64,000 nucleotides of DNA from Microbacterium sp. No. 7 (GTDB taxonomy: Bacteria; Actinomycetota; Actinomycetes; Actinomycetales; Microbacteriaceae). Numbering within the stretch: position 1 is the stretch's first letter; every line of letters starts with the position of its first letter. The stretch is from assembly GCF_001314225.1 (NCBI RefSeq), contig NZ_CP012697.1, forward strand, positions 3,224,001-3,288,000. Direction: 5' to 3'. The notes under the pieces were generated by a model. The model did not search any database. It saw nothing but the letters and a program-made list of their open reading frames with translations, and was not told the origin of the DNA. Positions 32,922 through 41,982 of this stretch are shown here, piece after piece. Made by a program: the position numbers and the translations under genes.

Positions 32922-34203
32922 AATAAGGCGATCCACTCCATGCACGAACGCCGCTGAGTTGCGTGCAGTAGAAGTTCCTATACACGACAGGACTACTGCC
33001 GAGATCACCGCTGAGCGCCGTAACGATCCCCGCCGCGATGACTCCGCCATTTCCGTCAGAGTAGTAGCAAGGGCCACCCGAATCGCCCGGCCGTAGGCCC
33101 ACAGTATCGGGAATACCATCGAGATTCCCAAAATGGCGCATCATTACCATGTGCCCGGTTACAACAGAACCCACGACCTCACGCACCATCGAGGCCTGAA
33201 CCTTATAGCGACAGACTTGGGCCGTTGTCGTCCCAGACGTGCATACGTCCTTGCCCGCAGACATCGAGCCCCAGAAAGCACCAGAGATACGCAACACTGA
33301 ACTGCTCGACAAGGAGCCATTGTAGACGTACCCGCTGTAGGTCGCCCCTCCGAGCAGCATCCAATCGCCATACCTGTACGCATTGCCCGGGTAAGATGTC
33401 GTATATTTCCGCCCGACAACATACCCGTTGTTGGTGAAGGAATCTGATTGACAGTGCCCGGCGGTAAGAAGGTATCTCGAGCCAGCATAGACGAGTGGGA
33501 CACCTGCAGAACACGCTCGTCCGGATCCATAGTTCAATCTCGAGCCCATCCGAAATGGCGGCAGATCTGCAGCCCGAGTCGCGGCAGGCTCAACCCACGC
33601 CTCAGCGATTCGCACAGTCACAGGAATATCAGCCGACCGCCCACGATCTCTCGACCAGGACTCGACCATCTGAGAGATCTGAGACTCGCGTTCTTCCAGC
33701 GCCCTCTCCTCTTGCGGGCTGAGCTCAACCGAGAGGCCTCCTGAATAGATGTCAGGTGCGATAGAAGTCAGAGCCTGAACTCCCAGCTCGTCAAACAGAT
33801 AGGTCGCCAAGTCCTGAATCTCAGACATCGAGGCCGCAACACCCGTCACATACACGTCCAGATCTGGATAACTCGCAGATACCCGCTCAATCTCTTTGTC
33901 GAGCCGAGATCGCGCCGACGATTCGGAATGAGATGACACGAACAGCATTAAGCCATCATAATTGGAACAGAATGCAATACCGGTGGCAATCTCCGGGTAG
34001 CTGGCCAGCATCGCGTTCAACTCAGAATCCAGCCGCGACACGTCACCCTGCTCTGGCCCGAACCAGATTTGAGATCCATACTCGTCACGCTGTATGCATT
34101 TCGCCACGACGGCCACATCATTGGGCTCAGAATCGAAGGTGATTCCCGGACCGGAACTAAGAATTGCCCCCAGCACCATTGACGCGAAAAACTTCGTGTG
34201 CAT
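32911..34203 (-). CDS. Secreted S1-family (chymotrypsin-fold) serine protease with pro-region
   Basis: This 430-residue protein has an N-terminal signal peptide (about 1-20), a pro-region of about 200 residues and a C-terminal trypsin-fold domain. The catalytic triad is clear: His250 in LLTAGHC, Asp280 in RYGDWMLL and Ser375 in RPGDSGGPC. Cysteines 231/251, 321/331 and 379/413 are placed like the disulfides of alpha-lytic-type proteases. It is exported and probably self-processing. The pro-region does not match the alpha-lytic pro-domain pattern that I know. G+C is near half here, far below the window average, which suggests recent transfer. Confidence 0.88.
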   Translation of the reverse strand: MHTKFFASMVLGAILSSGPGITFDSEPNDVAVVAKCIQRDEYGSQIWFGPEQGDVSRLDSELNAMLASYPEIATGIAFCSNYDGLMLFVSSHSESSARSRLDKEIERVSASYPDLDVYVTGVAASMSEIQDLATYLFDELGVQALTSIAPDIYSGGLSVELSPQEERALEERESQISQMVESWSRDRGRSADIPVTVRIAEAWVEPAATRAADLPPFRMGSRLNYGSGRACSAGVPLVYAGSRYLLTAGHCQSDSFTNNGYVVGRKYTTSYPGNAYRYGDWMLLGGATYSGYVYNGSLSSSSVLRISGAFWGSMSAGKDVCTSGTTTAQVCRYKVQASMVREVVGSVVTGHMVMMRHFGNLDGIPDTVGLRPGDSGGPCYYSDGNGGVIAAGIVTALSGDLGSSPVVYRNFYCTQLSGVRAWSGSPYYGG

Positions 34204-34281
34204 TTATACCCCCCGATACTTGCACTCTGCATAACCCGCTCGTTTGCGCCATAACCATCAACACTCCGCAGGTCTGCATGG

Positions 34282-34310
34282 AATTTAGCACAACTATGCC
34301 ACCCGTACAA
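34282..34310 (-). promoter_or_regulatory. Candidate promoter of the protease gene
   Basis: On the minus strand TTGTAC (34305-34310), a 17-bp spacer and TAAATT (34282-34287) lie about 80 bp upstream of the protease ATG. The spacing is ideal and the region is AT-rich. The -35 match is weak. Confidence 0.45.
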
Positions 34311-34358
34311 CAGACGCACGCATATACAATGTGCTGTCGAAGATCACACGGCCCGAGC

Positions 34359-34378
34359 CAAGATCAGACAAGATCAGA
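34359..34378. repeat. Tandem 10-bp direct repeat upstream of protease promoter
   Basis: CAAGATCAGA occurs twice head to tail (34359-34368, 34369-34378), and a related AAGATCACA lies at about 34340. Helically phased direct repeats about 50 bp upstream of a -35 suggest an activator site. They mark the edge of the low-GC island. Confidence 0.5.
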
Positions 34379-34409
34379 ACAGAAGTTTTTCAAGCGAGTG
34401 CCGTGGCGC

Positions 34410-35243
34410 TCAGTCGCAGACGCCGTTGTCCTGCAGGGTCGGATCGGAGACGATGCGGCCGTCGATCACGGCATCCGCGACGATCTCCTTGCCCTTCACC
34501 TCGACGCGGTCGAGCGTGACGCCCGCCGGGAGGTACTGGGCGATGCAGACGTCCCAGTCGCGCACGACCGTGCGCGCGATCGCGCCGAACTGGTCGACCA
34601 GCGCCTGCGCCGGGATGTCGGCGCCGCCGACCCGCAGCGAGTCGGGGGTCAGCACGAGGTCTCCGCCCACGGCGCTCGGACGCAGGCTCACGCCCACCGG
34701 CACGGTCACGAGCACCTGCAGCTCGGTCTCGAACCGCACGACGGGCTCGTCGAGGGTCACGGTCGCCGCGGGCAGCCCCTCGACGGTCGCGAGCAGGTCG
34801 CGCACCTGCTGCTCGTTCAGCCGGAGGGTCGCGGATGCCGTGTCGGCCGCGCCCCCGCCGCGGATCGGGATGCCGGTGCCGTGCACGACGACGGCCCCGG
34901 TGAGCGGTCCGAGCGTCACCTCGTCGGAGCTGACGGTGAGCGCGTCGAGGCGCCCCATGATCAGCTGCGGCAGCACCTGCCCCTCGAGCTCGACGTCGAG
35001 CTGCTGGTCGGCGGGCAGGTCGAGGGCCTTGATGGTCTCGGTGCGCACGGTGTCCACGACCATGCCGCGCACGATGGGCTCCGCGATGAACCACCCCGCG
35101 ACGAGCAGCAGCAGCACCAGGACGACCGCGACCCACGGCCAGAGCCGCCTGCGCCGCCGGCGGCGCCGCAGGGCCGCCGAGGACGACCTCGCCGACGGCA
35201 CTGCCGCGGGCGGCAGCGGCTGCGTGGGGTGCGCGTCGCTCAT
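34410..35243 (-). CDS. LmeA-like DUF2993 membrane-anchored lipid-binding protein
   Basis: This 277-residue protein has a short cytosolic tail with an Arg-rich block (RRRRRRRR, about 26-33), one membrane helix (about 35-53) and an extracytoplasmic DUF2993 domain with alternating strands such as MGRLDALTVSSDEVTLGPLTG. In mycobacteria the DUF2993 protein LmeA binds phosphoinositides and supports lipomannan elongation. A cell-envelope role is likely here. It lies downstream of argS, across a complex inverted repeat that could end argS transcription. Confidence 0.82.
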   Translation of the reverse strand: MSDAHPTQPLPPAAVPSARSSSAALRRRRRRRRLWPWVAVVLVLLLLVAGWFIAEPIVRGMVVDTVRTETIKALDLPADQQLDVELEGQVLPQLIMGRLDALTVSSDEVTLGPLTGAVVVHGTGIPIRGGGAADTASATLRLNEQQVRDLLATVEGLPAATVTLDEPVVRFETELQVLVTVPVGVSLRPSAVGGDLVLTPDSLRVGGADIPAQALVDQFGAIARTVVRDWDVCIAQYLPAGVTLDRVEVKGKEIVADAVIDGRIVSDPTLQDNGVCD

Positions 35244-35263
35244 GCCGTCATCCCCCCGTCCGC

Positions 35264-35341
35264 ATCACCGGCGCAGGAGAAATCACGAGCACAGGAGGAT
35301 TCCGCGGGAATCGTCCTGTGCCGGTGATATCTCCTGTGCTC
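35264..35341. repeat. Compound interleaved inverted repeat between argS and DUF2993 gene
   Basis: Two inverted pairs interleave: ATCACCGGC (35264-35272) with GCCGGTGAT (35320-35328), and GAGCACAGGAG (35287-35297) with CTCCTGTGCTC (35331-35341). Between them is a strong hairpin 35290-35320 (CACAGGA plus GATTCC pairing with GGAATC plus TCCTGTG, loop GCG). The mutually exclusive pairings make this more than a plain terminator; it may be an interspersed repeat element. Confidence 0.7.
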
Positions 35342-35367
35342 ATGAGGTGCCTGGGAGGCCGTCGCCG

Positions 35368-37029
35368 TCACATGCGCTCGGGCGCGCTGACGCCGAGCAG
35401 GTCGAGGCCGTTGCGGAGCACCTGACCCGTGGCGTCGTTGAGCCACAGGCGCGTGCGATGCAGGTCGGTGACCTCCTCGTCGCCGAGCGGGGTGACCCGG
35501 CAGTTGTCGTACCAGCGGTGGTACAGGCCCGCGAGCTCCTCGAGGTAGCGGGCGACGCGGTGCGGCTCGCGCACGTCGGCGGCGAAGGCCACGATGCGCG
35601 GGAACTCCTGCAGCGCGCCCAGCAGCGCCGACTCGGTCTCGTGCGTCAGCAGCTCGGGCGCGAACGCATCGCGCGTCACGCCGCTGTCGGCCGCGTTGCG
35701 GGCCACGTTGTGGGTGCGGGCGTGCGCGTACTGCACGTAGAACACGGGGTTGTCGTTCGTGCGCTTCGTGAGCACGTCGGGGTCGAGCGTGAGCGGCGAG
35801 TCGGCGGGGTAGCGCGCAAGCGAGTAGCGCAGGGCGTCGGTGCCGAGCCAGTCGCGCAGGTCGTCGAGCTCGATGATGTTGCCCGCGCGCTTGCTGAGAC
35901 GGGCGCCGTTGACCGACACGAGCTGCCCGATGAGCACCTCGATGTCCTTCTCGGGGTCGTCGCCCGCCGCGCCGGCGAGCGCCTTGAGGCGGTGCACGTA
36001 GCCGTGGTGGTCGGCGCCGAGCAGGTAGATCTTGTGCGCGAACCCGCGGTCGCCCTTGTTCAGGTAGTACGCGGCATCCGCGGCGAAGTAGGTGTACTCG
36101 CCGTTGGAGCGGCGGATCACGCGGTCCTTGTCGTCGCCGAAGTCGGTCGTGCGCACCCACACGGCGCCTTCGGCGTCGAAGACGTGCCCCTGTGCGCGCA
36201 GCCGGTCGACCGCCTCGTCGACGAGGCTCGGGCCGCCGTCCTCGCCGCGGGCGTGCAGCGTGCGCTCGCTGAACCACACGTCGAAGTGCACGTTGAACTT
36301 CTCCAGCGAGGCCTGCAGGTCGCCGAGCTGGAGCTCGTACGCGAGGTCGCGCGCGACGGTCTCGGGATCGGGCAGCCCGAGCAGATCGGGCTGCAGTGCG
36401 AGCACGCGCCGGCCGAGGTCGTCGATGTAGGAGCCCGGGTAGCCGTCCTCGGGCGTGGGCTCGCCCTTGACGGATGCCAGCACCGAGCGCCCGAAGCGAT
36501 CCATCTGCGCGCCCGCGTCGTTGATGTAGAACTCGCGCACGAGCGTCGCGCCGCTCGCGAGCAGCACGCGCGCGATCGCGTCGCCCAGCGCCGCCCAGCG
36601 CGTGTGGCCGATGTGCATGGGGCCCGTGGGGTTGGCGCTGACGAACTCGAGGTTGATCGTGGCGCCGCGCTGCGTGTCGTTGGTGCCGTACGCGGCGCCC
36701 TGCTCGACGATCGTCCTCGCGAGCGCGCCGGCGGCCGCGGCATCCAGGCGGATGTTGATGAAGCCGGGTCCCGCGACCTCGACGCTCGCGACGCCGTCGA
36801 CGCCCTCGAGCGCCGTCGCGATCTCGGCCGCGAGCTCGCGCGGGTTCGCGCCGACGGCCTTCGCGAGCTTGAGCGCCGCGTTCGACGCCCAGTCGCCGTG
36901 ATCGCGGTTCTTGGGCCGCTCGAGCGGCAGGTCGGCGGCCGTCAGGCCCTCCACCGCTCCGGGTCGTCGCGCCTCGGCGAGGGGGACGATGACGGTGAGC
37001 AGCGCGGCGGAGAGGGCATCGGGGTTCAT
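35368..37029 (-). CDS. argS: Arginyl-tRNA synthetase
   Basis: This 553-residue class I synthetase attaches arginine to tRNA-Arg. An N-terminal additional domain (about 1-115) is followed by the catalytic core with [20 protein letters not shown], where HIGH is at 139-142. [19 protein letters not shown] segment matches the KMSKS-equivalent loop, and the C-terminal DALV/anticodon-binding region ends [14 protein letters not shown]. Length is normal. A tRNA-Arg(CCG) gene lies 2 kb away. Confidence 0.97.
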   Translation of the reverse strand: MNPDALSAALLTVIVPLAEARRPGAVEGLTAADLPLERPKNRDHGDWASNAALKLAKAVGANPRELAAEIATALEGVDGVASVEVAGPGFINIRLDAAAAGALARTIVEQGAAYGTNDTQRGATINLEFVSANPTGPMHIGHTRWAALGDAIARVLLASGATLVREFYINDAGAQMDRFGRSVLASVKGEPTPEDGYPGSYIDDLGRRVLALQPDLLGLPDPETVARDLAYELQLGDLQASLEKFNVHFDVWFSERTLHARGEDGGPSLVDEAVDRLRAQGHVFDAEGAVWVRTTDFGDDKDRVIRRSNGEYTYFAADAAYYLNKGDRGFAHKIYLLGADHHGYVHRLKALAGAAGDDPEKDIEVLIGQLVSVNGARLSKRAGNIIELDDLRDWLGTDALRYSLARYPADSPLTLDPDVLTKRTNDNPVFYVQYAHARTHNVARNAADSGVTRDAFAPELLTHETESALLGALQEFPRIVAFAADVREPHRVARYLEELAGLYHRWYDNCRVTPLGDEEVTDLHRTRLWLNDATGQVLRNGLDLLGVSAPERM

Positions 37030-37085
37030 AGCCCGTCAAGTCTACGGGCGCGGCGTCGGCGCACGTTCCGCGGCGCCGGCGCGGG

Positions 37086-37892
37086 TCACGACATGACGAC
37101 GGGCTCCCGGTGGTCGTCGGGCGTCGCCGCGACGCCGCCGCCCGCGGCGAGGTGCGCGTCCACGCGCAGCGAGCGCAGCCACACCGATCCGCCGTAGCTG
37201 CTCACGAATGCGCAGTCCGCGGCGTCGCGGCCGGTGGCGATGCGCACGAGCGTCCGGCGGTCGGCGAGGCGCGTGGCGTCGAGGGCGTACCACTCCCCCT
37301 CGACGTAGGCCTCGGCGACGGCGTGGAAGTCCATCGGCACGAGGCCGGGCGCGTAGCACGAGGCGTAGCGCGCGGGCACGTCGCGCGCCCGCAGCAGGGC
37401 GATGACGAGGTGCGCGTAGTCGCGGCACACGCCGCGGCCCGTGCGCAGCGTCGTAAGGGCGGAGTCGGAGCCGAAGCTCTCGCCCGGCGCGTACCGCGTG
37501 GTCTCGGCGACGAAGTCCTCCACGGCATGCAGCAGGTCGAATCCGCGCAGTTGCGCGAACGGTCGCGTCTCGAGGTACAGCTCGTCGGCCTGGCAGTACC
37601 GGCTCGGACGCAGGTAGGCGAGCGTCTCGGCGACGCTCGTCGCGGGGGCGGGCGCGCATCCCTCGACGGCCCCCGCGTAGCGCAGCGTGAGGCGGCCGGG
37701 CCCGCCGGCCACGCGGTGCAGCCGGCTGCCGCAGCGGTCGACGATCTCGGTCACGGCGGCCCGTTCGCCCCCGATCGCGACCTCCAGCGACTCGCTCGCG
37801 AGGGTCGCCGGACGCGCGGCCGAGACCTGCAGGATCAGGTCGGCGCGGCCCTCGATGTCGAGGTCGATGTCGGCGGTCAGCGAGCGTTGCAC
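37086..37892 (-). CDS. Transglutaminase-like cysteine protease family protein
   Basis: This 268-residue protein has a transglutaminase-like core with the triad Cys156 in GRGVCRDYAHL, His190 in MDFHAVAEAYV and Asp205 in ALDATR. The N-terminal third is strand-rich, as in the bacterial transglutaminase N-terminal domain. No signal peptide is seen, so it probably acts in the cytosol. GTG at 37892 is the best start; upstream frame lacks family-like sequence. The substrate is unknown. Confidence 0.85.
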   Translation of the reverse strand: MQRSLTADIDLDIEGRADLILQVSAARPATLASESLEVAIGGERAAVTEIVDRCGSRLHRVAGGPGRLTLRYAGAVEGCAPAPATSVAETLAYLRPSRYCQADELYLETRPFAQLRGFDLLHAVEDFVAETTRYAPGESFGSDSALTTLRTGRGVCRDYAHLVIALLRARDVPARYASCYAPGLVPMDFHAVAEAYVEGEWYALDATRLADRRTLVRIATGRDAADCAFVSSYGGSVWLRSLRVDAHLAAGGGVAATPDDHREPVVMS

Positions 37893-37975
37893 CGCAGTAT
37901 CTTCGCACCTCCCGGAGGGCCCGCGAACCACGTGTCGCGGACGCCCGGCGACACGCCGCACGCGCGCCGCACGGC

Positions 37976-38431
37976 TCAGCCGTCGGCGGCCCCGGCGTCG
38001 CCCGTCGCGATCTGATCGGCGAGCTCCCCGACCTCGTCGCCGGAGACCTCGACACCCGCATCCGCGAGCCGCTCGGCGAGCACCCGCACGAGGCGATCGC
38101 GGGGCGCCATCGCCGTGTCGTCGCGCGTCTGCACGAGGATGCCGGCGATGGTCTCGACCTCGCCCGCGTCGCGCCGCGGCATCGACGGCAGCCGCCGCTC
38201 CTGCTCGCCGGAGAGGGCGTCGGGCGCCTCGTCGACCCGCCGTGGGGCGTCGGCCGTGGGGCCGTCGTCGGCAGGCGCGTTCTCGGCGGCCGGGTCGTCG
38301 TCGGGCGGCGCCTCCTCGGCGGGACCGTTGCCGGCCGGGTCGTCGTCGGCCGGGTCGTCGAGCGGCGGCTCCTGCGGAAGACCCGTGTCGGGGTCGGTCG
38401 GGCGGTCGCGGGCGGGGTCGTCGATGCTCAT
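37976..38431 (-). CDS. Acidic, low-complexity hypothetical protein
   Basis: This 151-residue protein has a first half made of Asp/Pro/Glu/Ala repeats (for example DDPADDDPAGNGPAEE) and is surely disordered. The second half (about 75-145) is a small helical region with DRLVRVLAERLADAGVEVSGDEVGELADQI. A strong GGAGAGGAG ribosome site precedes ATG 38431. I do not recognise a family. It stands alone between the transglutaminase and CBS-domain genes. Confidence 0.7.
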   Translation of the reverse strand: MSIDDPARDRPTDPDTGLPQEPPLDDPADDDPAGNGPAEEAPPDDDPAAENAPADDGPTADAPRRVDEAPDALSGEQERRLPSMPRRDAGEVETIAGILVQTRDDTAMAPRDRLVRVLAERLADAGVEVSGDEVGELADQIATGDAGAADG

Positions 38432-38497
38432 CTCGCTCTCCTCTCCGCCGGTGCTCCCGGCGTCCTCCCACCCTTGTCGCGCCCGCCCGCGGAGCCG

Positions 38498-38567
38498 AGG
38501 GGGTTGACAGCCGTCGTCGCCATGACTACCCGGCCAGCACGGTGGGCGGTCGCCTGTCAAGCCCCCT
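38498..38567. promoter_or_regulatory. Facing TTGACA boxes in a divergent intergenic region
   Basis: AGGGGGTTGACAG (38498-38510) and CTGTCAAGCCCCCT (38554-38567) form an inverted repeat with one inserted base, giving one TTGACA on each strand. It sits in the 196-bp gap between the acidic-protein and CBS-protein genes, so it may be a pair of -35 elements or an operator. I could not assign matching -10 boxes; TAGGTT at about 38589 is one candidate. Confidence 0.4.
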
Positions 38568-38627
38568 GGCGCTGCGCCGCACCGCGCGTAGGTTGTCGGC
38601 CACGACCCCGAAGTGAGGAGCACGATC

Positions 38628-39041
38628 ATGACCCTGGTCCGAGACGTGATGACCCCCGGCCCGCGCTGCGTGGACGAGCACAAGACGCTCGTCGAGGCCG
38701 CGCAGCTGCTGGAGTCGCTCGACGTCGGCGCGCTGCCGATCCGTGGCGATGACAACCGGCTGATCGGGATGCTGACCGACCGCGACATCGTCGTGAAGTG
38801 CCTCGCGCGCGGCGGCGACCCGGCCACGACGCGGGCCGGCGAGCTCGCCGAGGGCGTGCCCGTGACGGTCGGCGCCGACGACGACGTCTTCGCGGTGCTG
38901 GAGACCATGAAGCGGCACAAGGTGCGGCGCGTGCCGATCGTCGAGGGGCACGACCTCGTCGGCATCGTCAGCCAGGCCGACATCGCCGTGGCCCTCGCCC
39001 CGCAGCTCGCGGGCGAGACGGTCGCCGAGATCTCGGAGTGA
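38628..39041 (+). CDS. CBS-domain-pair protein
   Basis: This 137-residue protein consists of two CBS domains (about 5-60 and 72-128), with the typical LVRDVMTPGP start, GALPIRGDDNRLIGMLTDRDI and VRRVPIVEGHDLVGIVSQADI. Such stand-alone Bateman modules bind adenosine nucleotides and regulate partners or signal energy state. ATG at 38628 follows GAGGAG by 8 nt. The partner is unknown; it is upstream of the tRNA-Arg gene. Confidence 0.92.
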   Translation: MTLVRDVMTPGPRCVDEHKTLVEAAQLLESLDVGALPIRGDDNRLIGMLTDRDIVVKCLARGGDPATTRAGELAEGVPVTVGADDDVFAVLETMKRHKVRRVPIVEGHDLVGIVSQADIAVALAPQLAGETVAEISE

Positions 39042-39101
39042 GCCCGGCCCGCACCCCGCGGTCGATGAGCGGGAGCACTCGGTGATACCCTCGATCGGTA
39101 C

Positions 39102-39174
39102 GCCTCCGTAGCTCAGGGGATAGAGCGCCGGTTTCCGGTACCGTAGGTCGCAGGTTCGATTCCTGTCGGGGGCA
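39102..39174 (+). tRNA. tRNA-Arg (anticodon CCG)
   Basis: A 73-nt cloverleaf. The acceptor stem GCCTCCG pairs with CGGGGGC (one G-T), the D stem is GCTC/GAGC, the anticodon loop TTCCGGT gives CCG, which reads CGG (Arg), and the T loop is TTCGATT. The discriminator is A, and CCA is not encoded. The anticodon stem has one C-T mismatch at its base (27-43). No integrase or att-like duplication is visible downstream. Confidence 0.95.
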
Positions 39175-39316
39175 CAAGCGAGGAACGGCGATTCCCGCGC
39201 TCGGCGCGACGGATCACCCGTGATCCTCCGCGTCGGCTCGCGTGCACGGCGGCGTCGCGCATCCGCGAGCGGGTCGTGGCGTCGGCGCAGGCACGAGGCG
39301 ACGACGCCCGGATGCG

Positions 39317-39496
39317 CTAGGGCCAGCTGCCCGACGAGTCGTGCTGCGTCAGCTGGGTGCTCAGCTCGTTCGAGCTGTTGTCGGCGCTGGGGCGCGACGG
39401 CAGCTTCGAGGCCACCCGCAGCATGAGCGCGATGAACCCGATGAGCACGCCGATCGAGACCACGACGATGATCACGATGATGGCCTCGGGGGACAT
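39317..39496 (-). CDS. Small single-pass membrane protein
   Basis: This 59-residue protein starts MSPEAIIVIIVVVSIGVLIGFIALML..., one strong membrane helix (residues 5-27), followed by a polar Ser/Asn/Gln-rich tail. GGAGG lies 5 nt upstream of ATG 39496, which supports translation. No family recognised. It probably sits with its tail in the cytosol. Confidence 0.65.
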   Translation of the reverse strand: MSPEAIIVIIVVVSIGVLIGFIALMLRVASKLPSRPSADNSSNELSTQLTQHDSSGSWP

Positions 39497-39645
39497 GAGC
39501 ACCTCCGGCGTCGCGCGAGCGGGATGACGCCAGGGTACGCCGCCCCGGCGGCGGGCGGCAAGGAGACGACCGGCGACGGGCCGCGCCGGATCAGTAGGCT
39601 GTGGCCCATGAGCCGTCGTGCGCGCGTCGTCGTGAGAGGCCGCTG

Positions 39646-40866
39646 ATGGCGGCGCTGGGCAATCCCGTCTCGCGGGCGTTCGCGCGGGTGCTGGCCGACG
39701 TGCGGGCGGGCGACCATCCGGGGCGGCTCGCCGACTACATCCCCGAGCTGGCGAAGGCCGATCCCGACGCGTTCGCGCTCTCCGCGGCATCCGTGTCGGG
39801 GCACACGTACGCCGCGGGCGACAGCACCGTGCCGTTCACGATCCAGTCGATCTCGAAGGCGTTCGTGTACGCCCTCGCGCTCGCCGAGCACGGCGTCGCC
39901 GCCGTGACGGCGCGCGTGGGCGTCGAGCCGAGCGGCGAGGCGTTCAACGCGATCAGCTTCGACGCGCAGGGCCGGCCCGCGAACCCGATGATCAACGCCG
40001 GCGCCATCGTGACGACGTCGCTCATCGCCGGCGCGACCGCCGACGAGCGGTTCGAGCGCATCCGGCGCGGGCTCTCGGCGTTCGCAGGCCGTGAGCTGCG
40101 CTGCGACGAGGCGGTCGCGGCGTCGGAGTCGGCGACGGGCGACCGCAACCGGGCGCTGGCGATGCTCGCGCGGTCGTCGGGCGCCCTCGACGGCACGGTC
40201 GACGACGCCGTCGAGGCGTACTTCCGCCAGTGCGCGCTGCTCGTCGACACGACCGATCTCGCGGTGATGGGCGCGACCCTCGCGAACGACGGCGTCAACC
40301 CGGTGACCGACCGCCGCATCGTGCCGTCGATCGTCGCCCGCGACACGCTGTCCCTCATGTCGAGCTGCGGCATGTACGACCGCTCCGGTCAGTGGCTCTT
40401 CGACGTCGGCCTCCCCGCGAAGTCGGGCGTCGGCGGCGGCATCGTCGCGGTCGCCCCCGGCGAGTACGGCATCGGCGTGTTCAGCGCGCCGCTCGACGCG
40501 GTCGGCAACAGCGCTCGCGGCGTCGCCGCGCTGCGCATGCTGTCGGAGGGGTTCGGGCTGCACCTCTTCCGGCATCCCGACCGCCCCGTCTCCCCCGTGC
40601 AGGCGGTCGAGATCGACGCGCGCACCGAGACCGTCACGATGCGGCTGCGCGGCGTGGTCGACTTCGTCGCGGCCGAGCAGATCGCCTACCAGGCGGCAGA
40701 GACGATGGATGCCACGGGCTCGCGCACGCTCGTGCTCGACGCCGCCGACGTCGCCGCGTCCACTCGCGTCGCCGCGCTGCTGCTGGGCGATCTGTTCGCG
40801 CACGTGCGCGAGGCCGGCGCCGACATCGTGGTCGTCGACCCTGAGGGCACGCTCGACCCCTCGTGA
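39646..40866 (+). CDS. glsA: Glutaminase A with C-terminal STAS domain
   Basis: This 406-residue enzyme hydrolyses glutamine to glutamate and ammonia. The serine-dependent glutaminase domain (about 1-300) has the Ser68-Lys71 pair in TIQSISKAF, INAGAIVTTSL and the C-terminal GVGGGIVAVAPG loop. Residues about 315-406 form a STAS (sulfate transporter/anti-sigma antagonist) domain, EIDARTETVTMRLRGVVDF onward, a known extension in some actinobacterial glutaminases. GAGAGG 6 nt upstream supports ATG 39646 over an earlier GTG. Confidence 0.93.
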   Translation: MAALGNPVSRAFARVLADVRAGDHPGRLADYIPELAKADPDAFALSAASVSGHTYAAGDSTVPFTIQSISKAFVYALALAEHGVAAVTARVGVEPSGEAFNAISFDAQGRPANPMINAGAIVTTSLIAGATADERFERIRRGLSAFAGRELRCDEAVAASESATGDRNRALAMLARSSGALDGTVDDAVEAYFRQCALLVDTTDLAVMGATLANDGVNPVTDRRIVPSIVARDTLSLMSSCGMYDRSGQWLFDVGLPAKSGVGGGIVAVAPGEYGIGVFSAPLDAVGNSARGVAALRMLSEGFGLHLFRHPDRPVSPVQAVEIDARTETVTMRLRGVVDFVAAEQIAYQAAETMDATGSRTLVLDAADVAASTRVAALLLGDLFAHVREAGADIVVVDPEGTLDPS

Positions 40867-40939
40867 CCGGAGGGTGACCGACGGGTGACGGGACCGGTGA
40901 GCGGCGTCGCGCGCCCCCGCGCGGTGCCACACTGATCGC

Positions 40940-41962
40940 ATGGCAAGCTACCGCTGCACCGCGTGCGGCTCCTTCCTCATCCTCGAGAGCCTCACCTGTC
41001 CCCGCTGCGGCGTCGCCGTCGGCTTCCACCGCCCGTCGCTGACGTTCGCCGTGCTCGCAGACGACCTCGCCGTCGTCATCGACGGCGAGGAGTTCCACGC
41101 GTGCTCGCAGCGCGGCTGGCAGTGCAACTGGCTCGTGGGCGAGAGCGAGCGGTCGGGCCGCTGCTTCTCGTGCCGGCTCACGCGCCGCGCGCCGGCGCTC
41201 GACGACACGATCGCGCTCGAGAAGCTCGCCGACACCAAGATCGCCAAGCGCCGCCTGCTCGTGCAGCTCTTCCAGCTCGGCCTGCCGGTCACGCCGTACC
41301 ACGAGAAGGAGGGCGGGCTCGCGTTCGACCTGCTGTCGAGCCGGTCGACGGGCGAGCGCGTCACGATCGGCCACGCGAACGGCGTCATCACGATCGACCT
41401 CGCCGAGACGCTCGACGCGCACCGGGAGCGACTGCGCGTGCAGCTGGGCGAGCCGTACCGCACGATGCTCGGCCACCTGCGCCACGAGGTCGGCCACTAC
41501 TACCAGAACGTGCTCGTCTCCGACTGGGACGAGTGCCGTGCGCTGTTCGGGGACGAGCGGGCGAGCTATCGCGACGCGATCGACCGCCACTACCGCACGG
41601 GCGCGCCGGACGACTGGCGCGAGAGCTTCATCTCCGAGTACGCGACGATGCACCCGTGGGAGGACTTCGCCGAGTGCTTCGCCCACTACCTGCACATCAC
41701 GGGCACGCTGCACACGTCGGCGCGGGCGGGCCTCGAGCTCGTGGCGAGCCACGCCGAGGAGGTCATGGCGAGCGTCGTCCCGCGCCTCGACTACGCCGAT
41801 GCCGACATGCGCACCGTGCTCGACGACTGGGACCTGATCGCCACGTTCTTCAACCAGGTCAACCGCTCGATGGGACATCGCCCGCTGTATCCGTTCGTGA
41901 TCAACGACGTCGTCGCGACGAAGCTCACCTACATCCACCGGCTCATCACCGGCCACGCGTAG
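40940..41962 (+). CDS. Zinc-ribbon metallopeptidase-like protein
   Basis: This 340-residue protein begins with a zinc ribbon (Cys6, 9, 20, 23), has a second cysteine set (55, 62, 75, 78) and a peptidase-like domain with HEVGH at 182-186 and a downstream WEDFAECFAHYLH that could supply the third metal ligand. It matches the putative zinc-binding peptidase family (DUF2248 type). No signal peptide, so cytosolic. The substrate is unknown. A large inverted repeat follows. Confidence 0.85.
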   Translation: MASYRCTACGSFLILESLTCPRCGVAVGFHRPSLTFAVLADDLAVVIDGEEFHACSQRGWQCNWLVGESERSGRCFSCRLTRRAPALDDTIALEKLADTKIAKRRLLVQLFQLGLPVTPYHEKEGGLAFDLLSSRSTGERVTIGHANGVITIDLAETLDAHRERLRVQLGEPYRTMLGHLRHEVGHYYQNVLVSDWDECRALFGDERASYRDAIDRHYRTGAPDDWRESFISEYATMHPWEDFAECFAHYLHITGTLHTSARAGLELVASHAEEVMASVVPRLDYADADMRTVLDDWDLIATFFNQVNRSMGHRPLYPFVINDVVATKLTYIHRLITGHA

Positions 41963-41982
41963 CCCGCGGCGGCGGCCCGGTA

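Noticed and set aside
32373..34400. Insertion sequence or prophage fragment
   Set aside because: The region is low in G+C, but no transposase, integrase, phage gene or flanking target duplication was found.
39102..39320. tRNA-Arg as integration site of a mobile element
   Set aside because: No integrase, no duplicated tRNA 3' end and no composition shift are seen beyond the tRNA.
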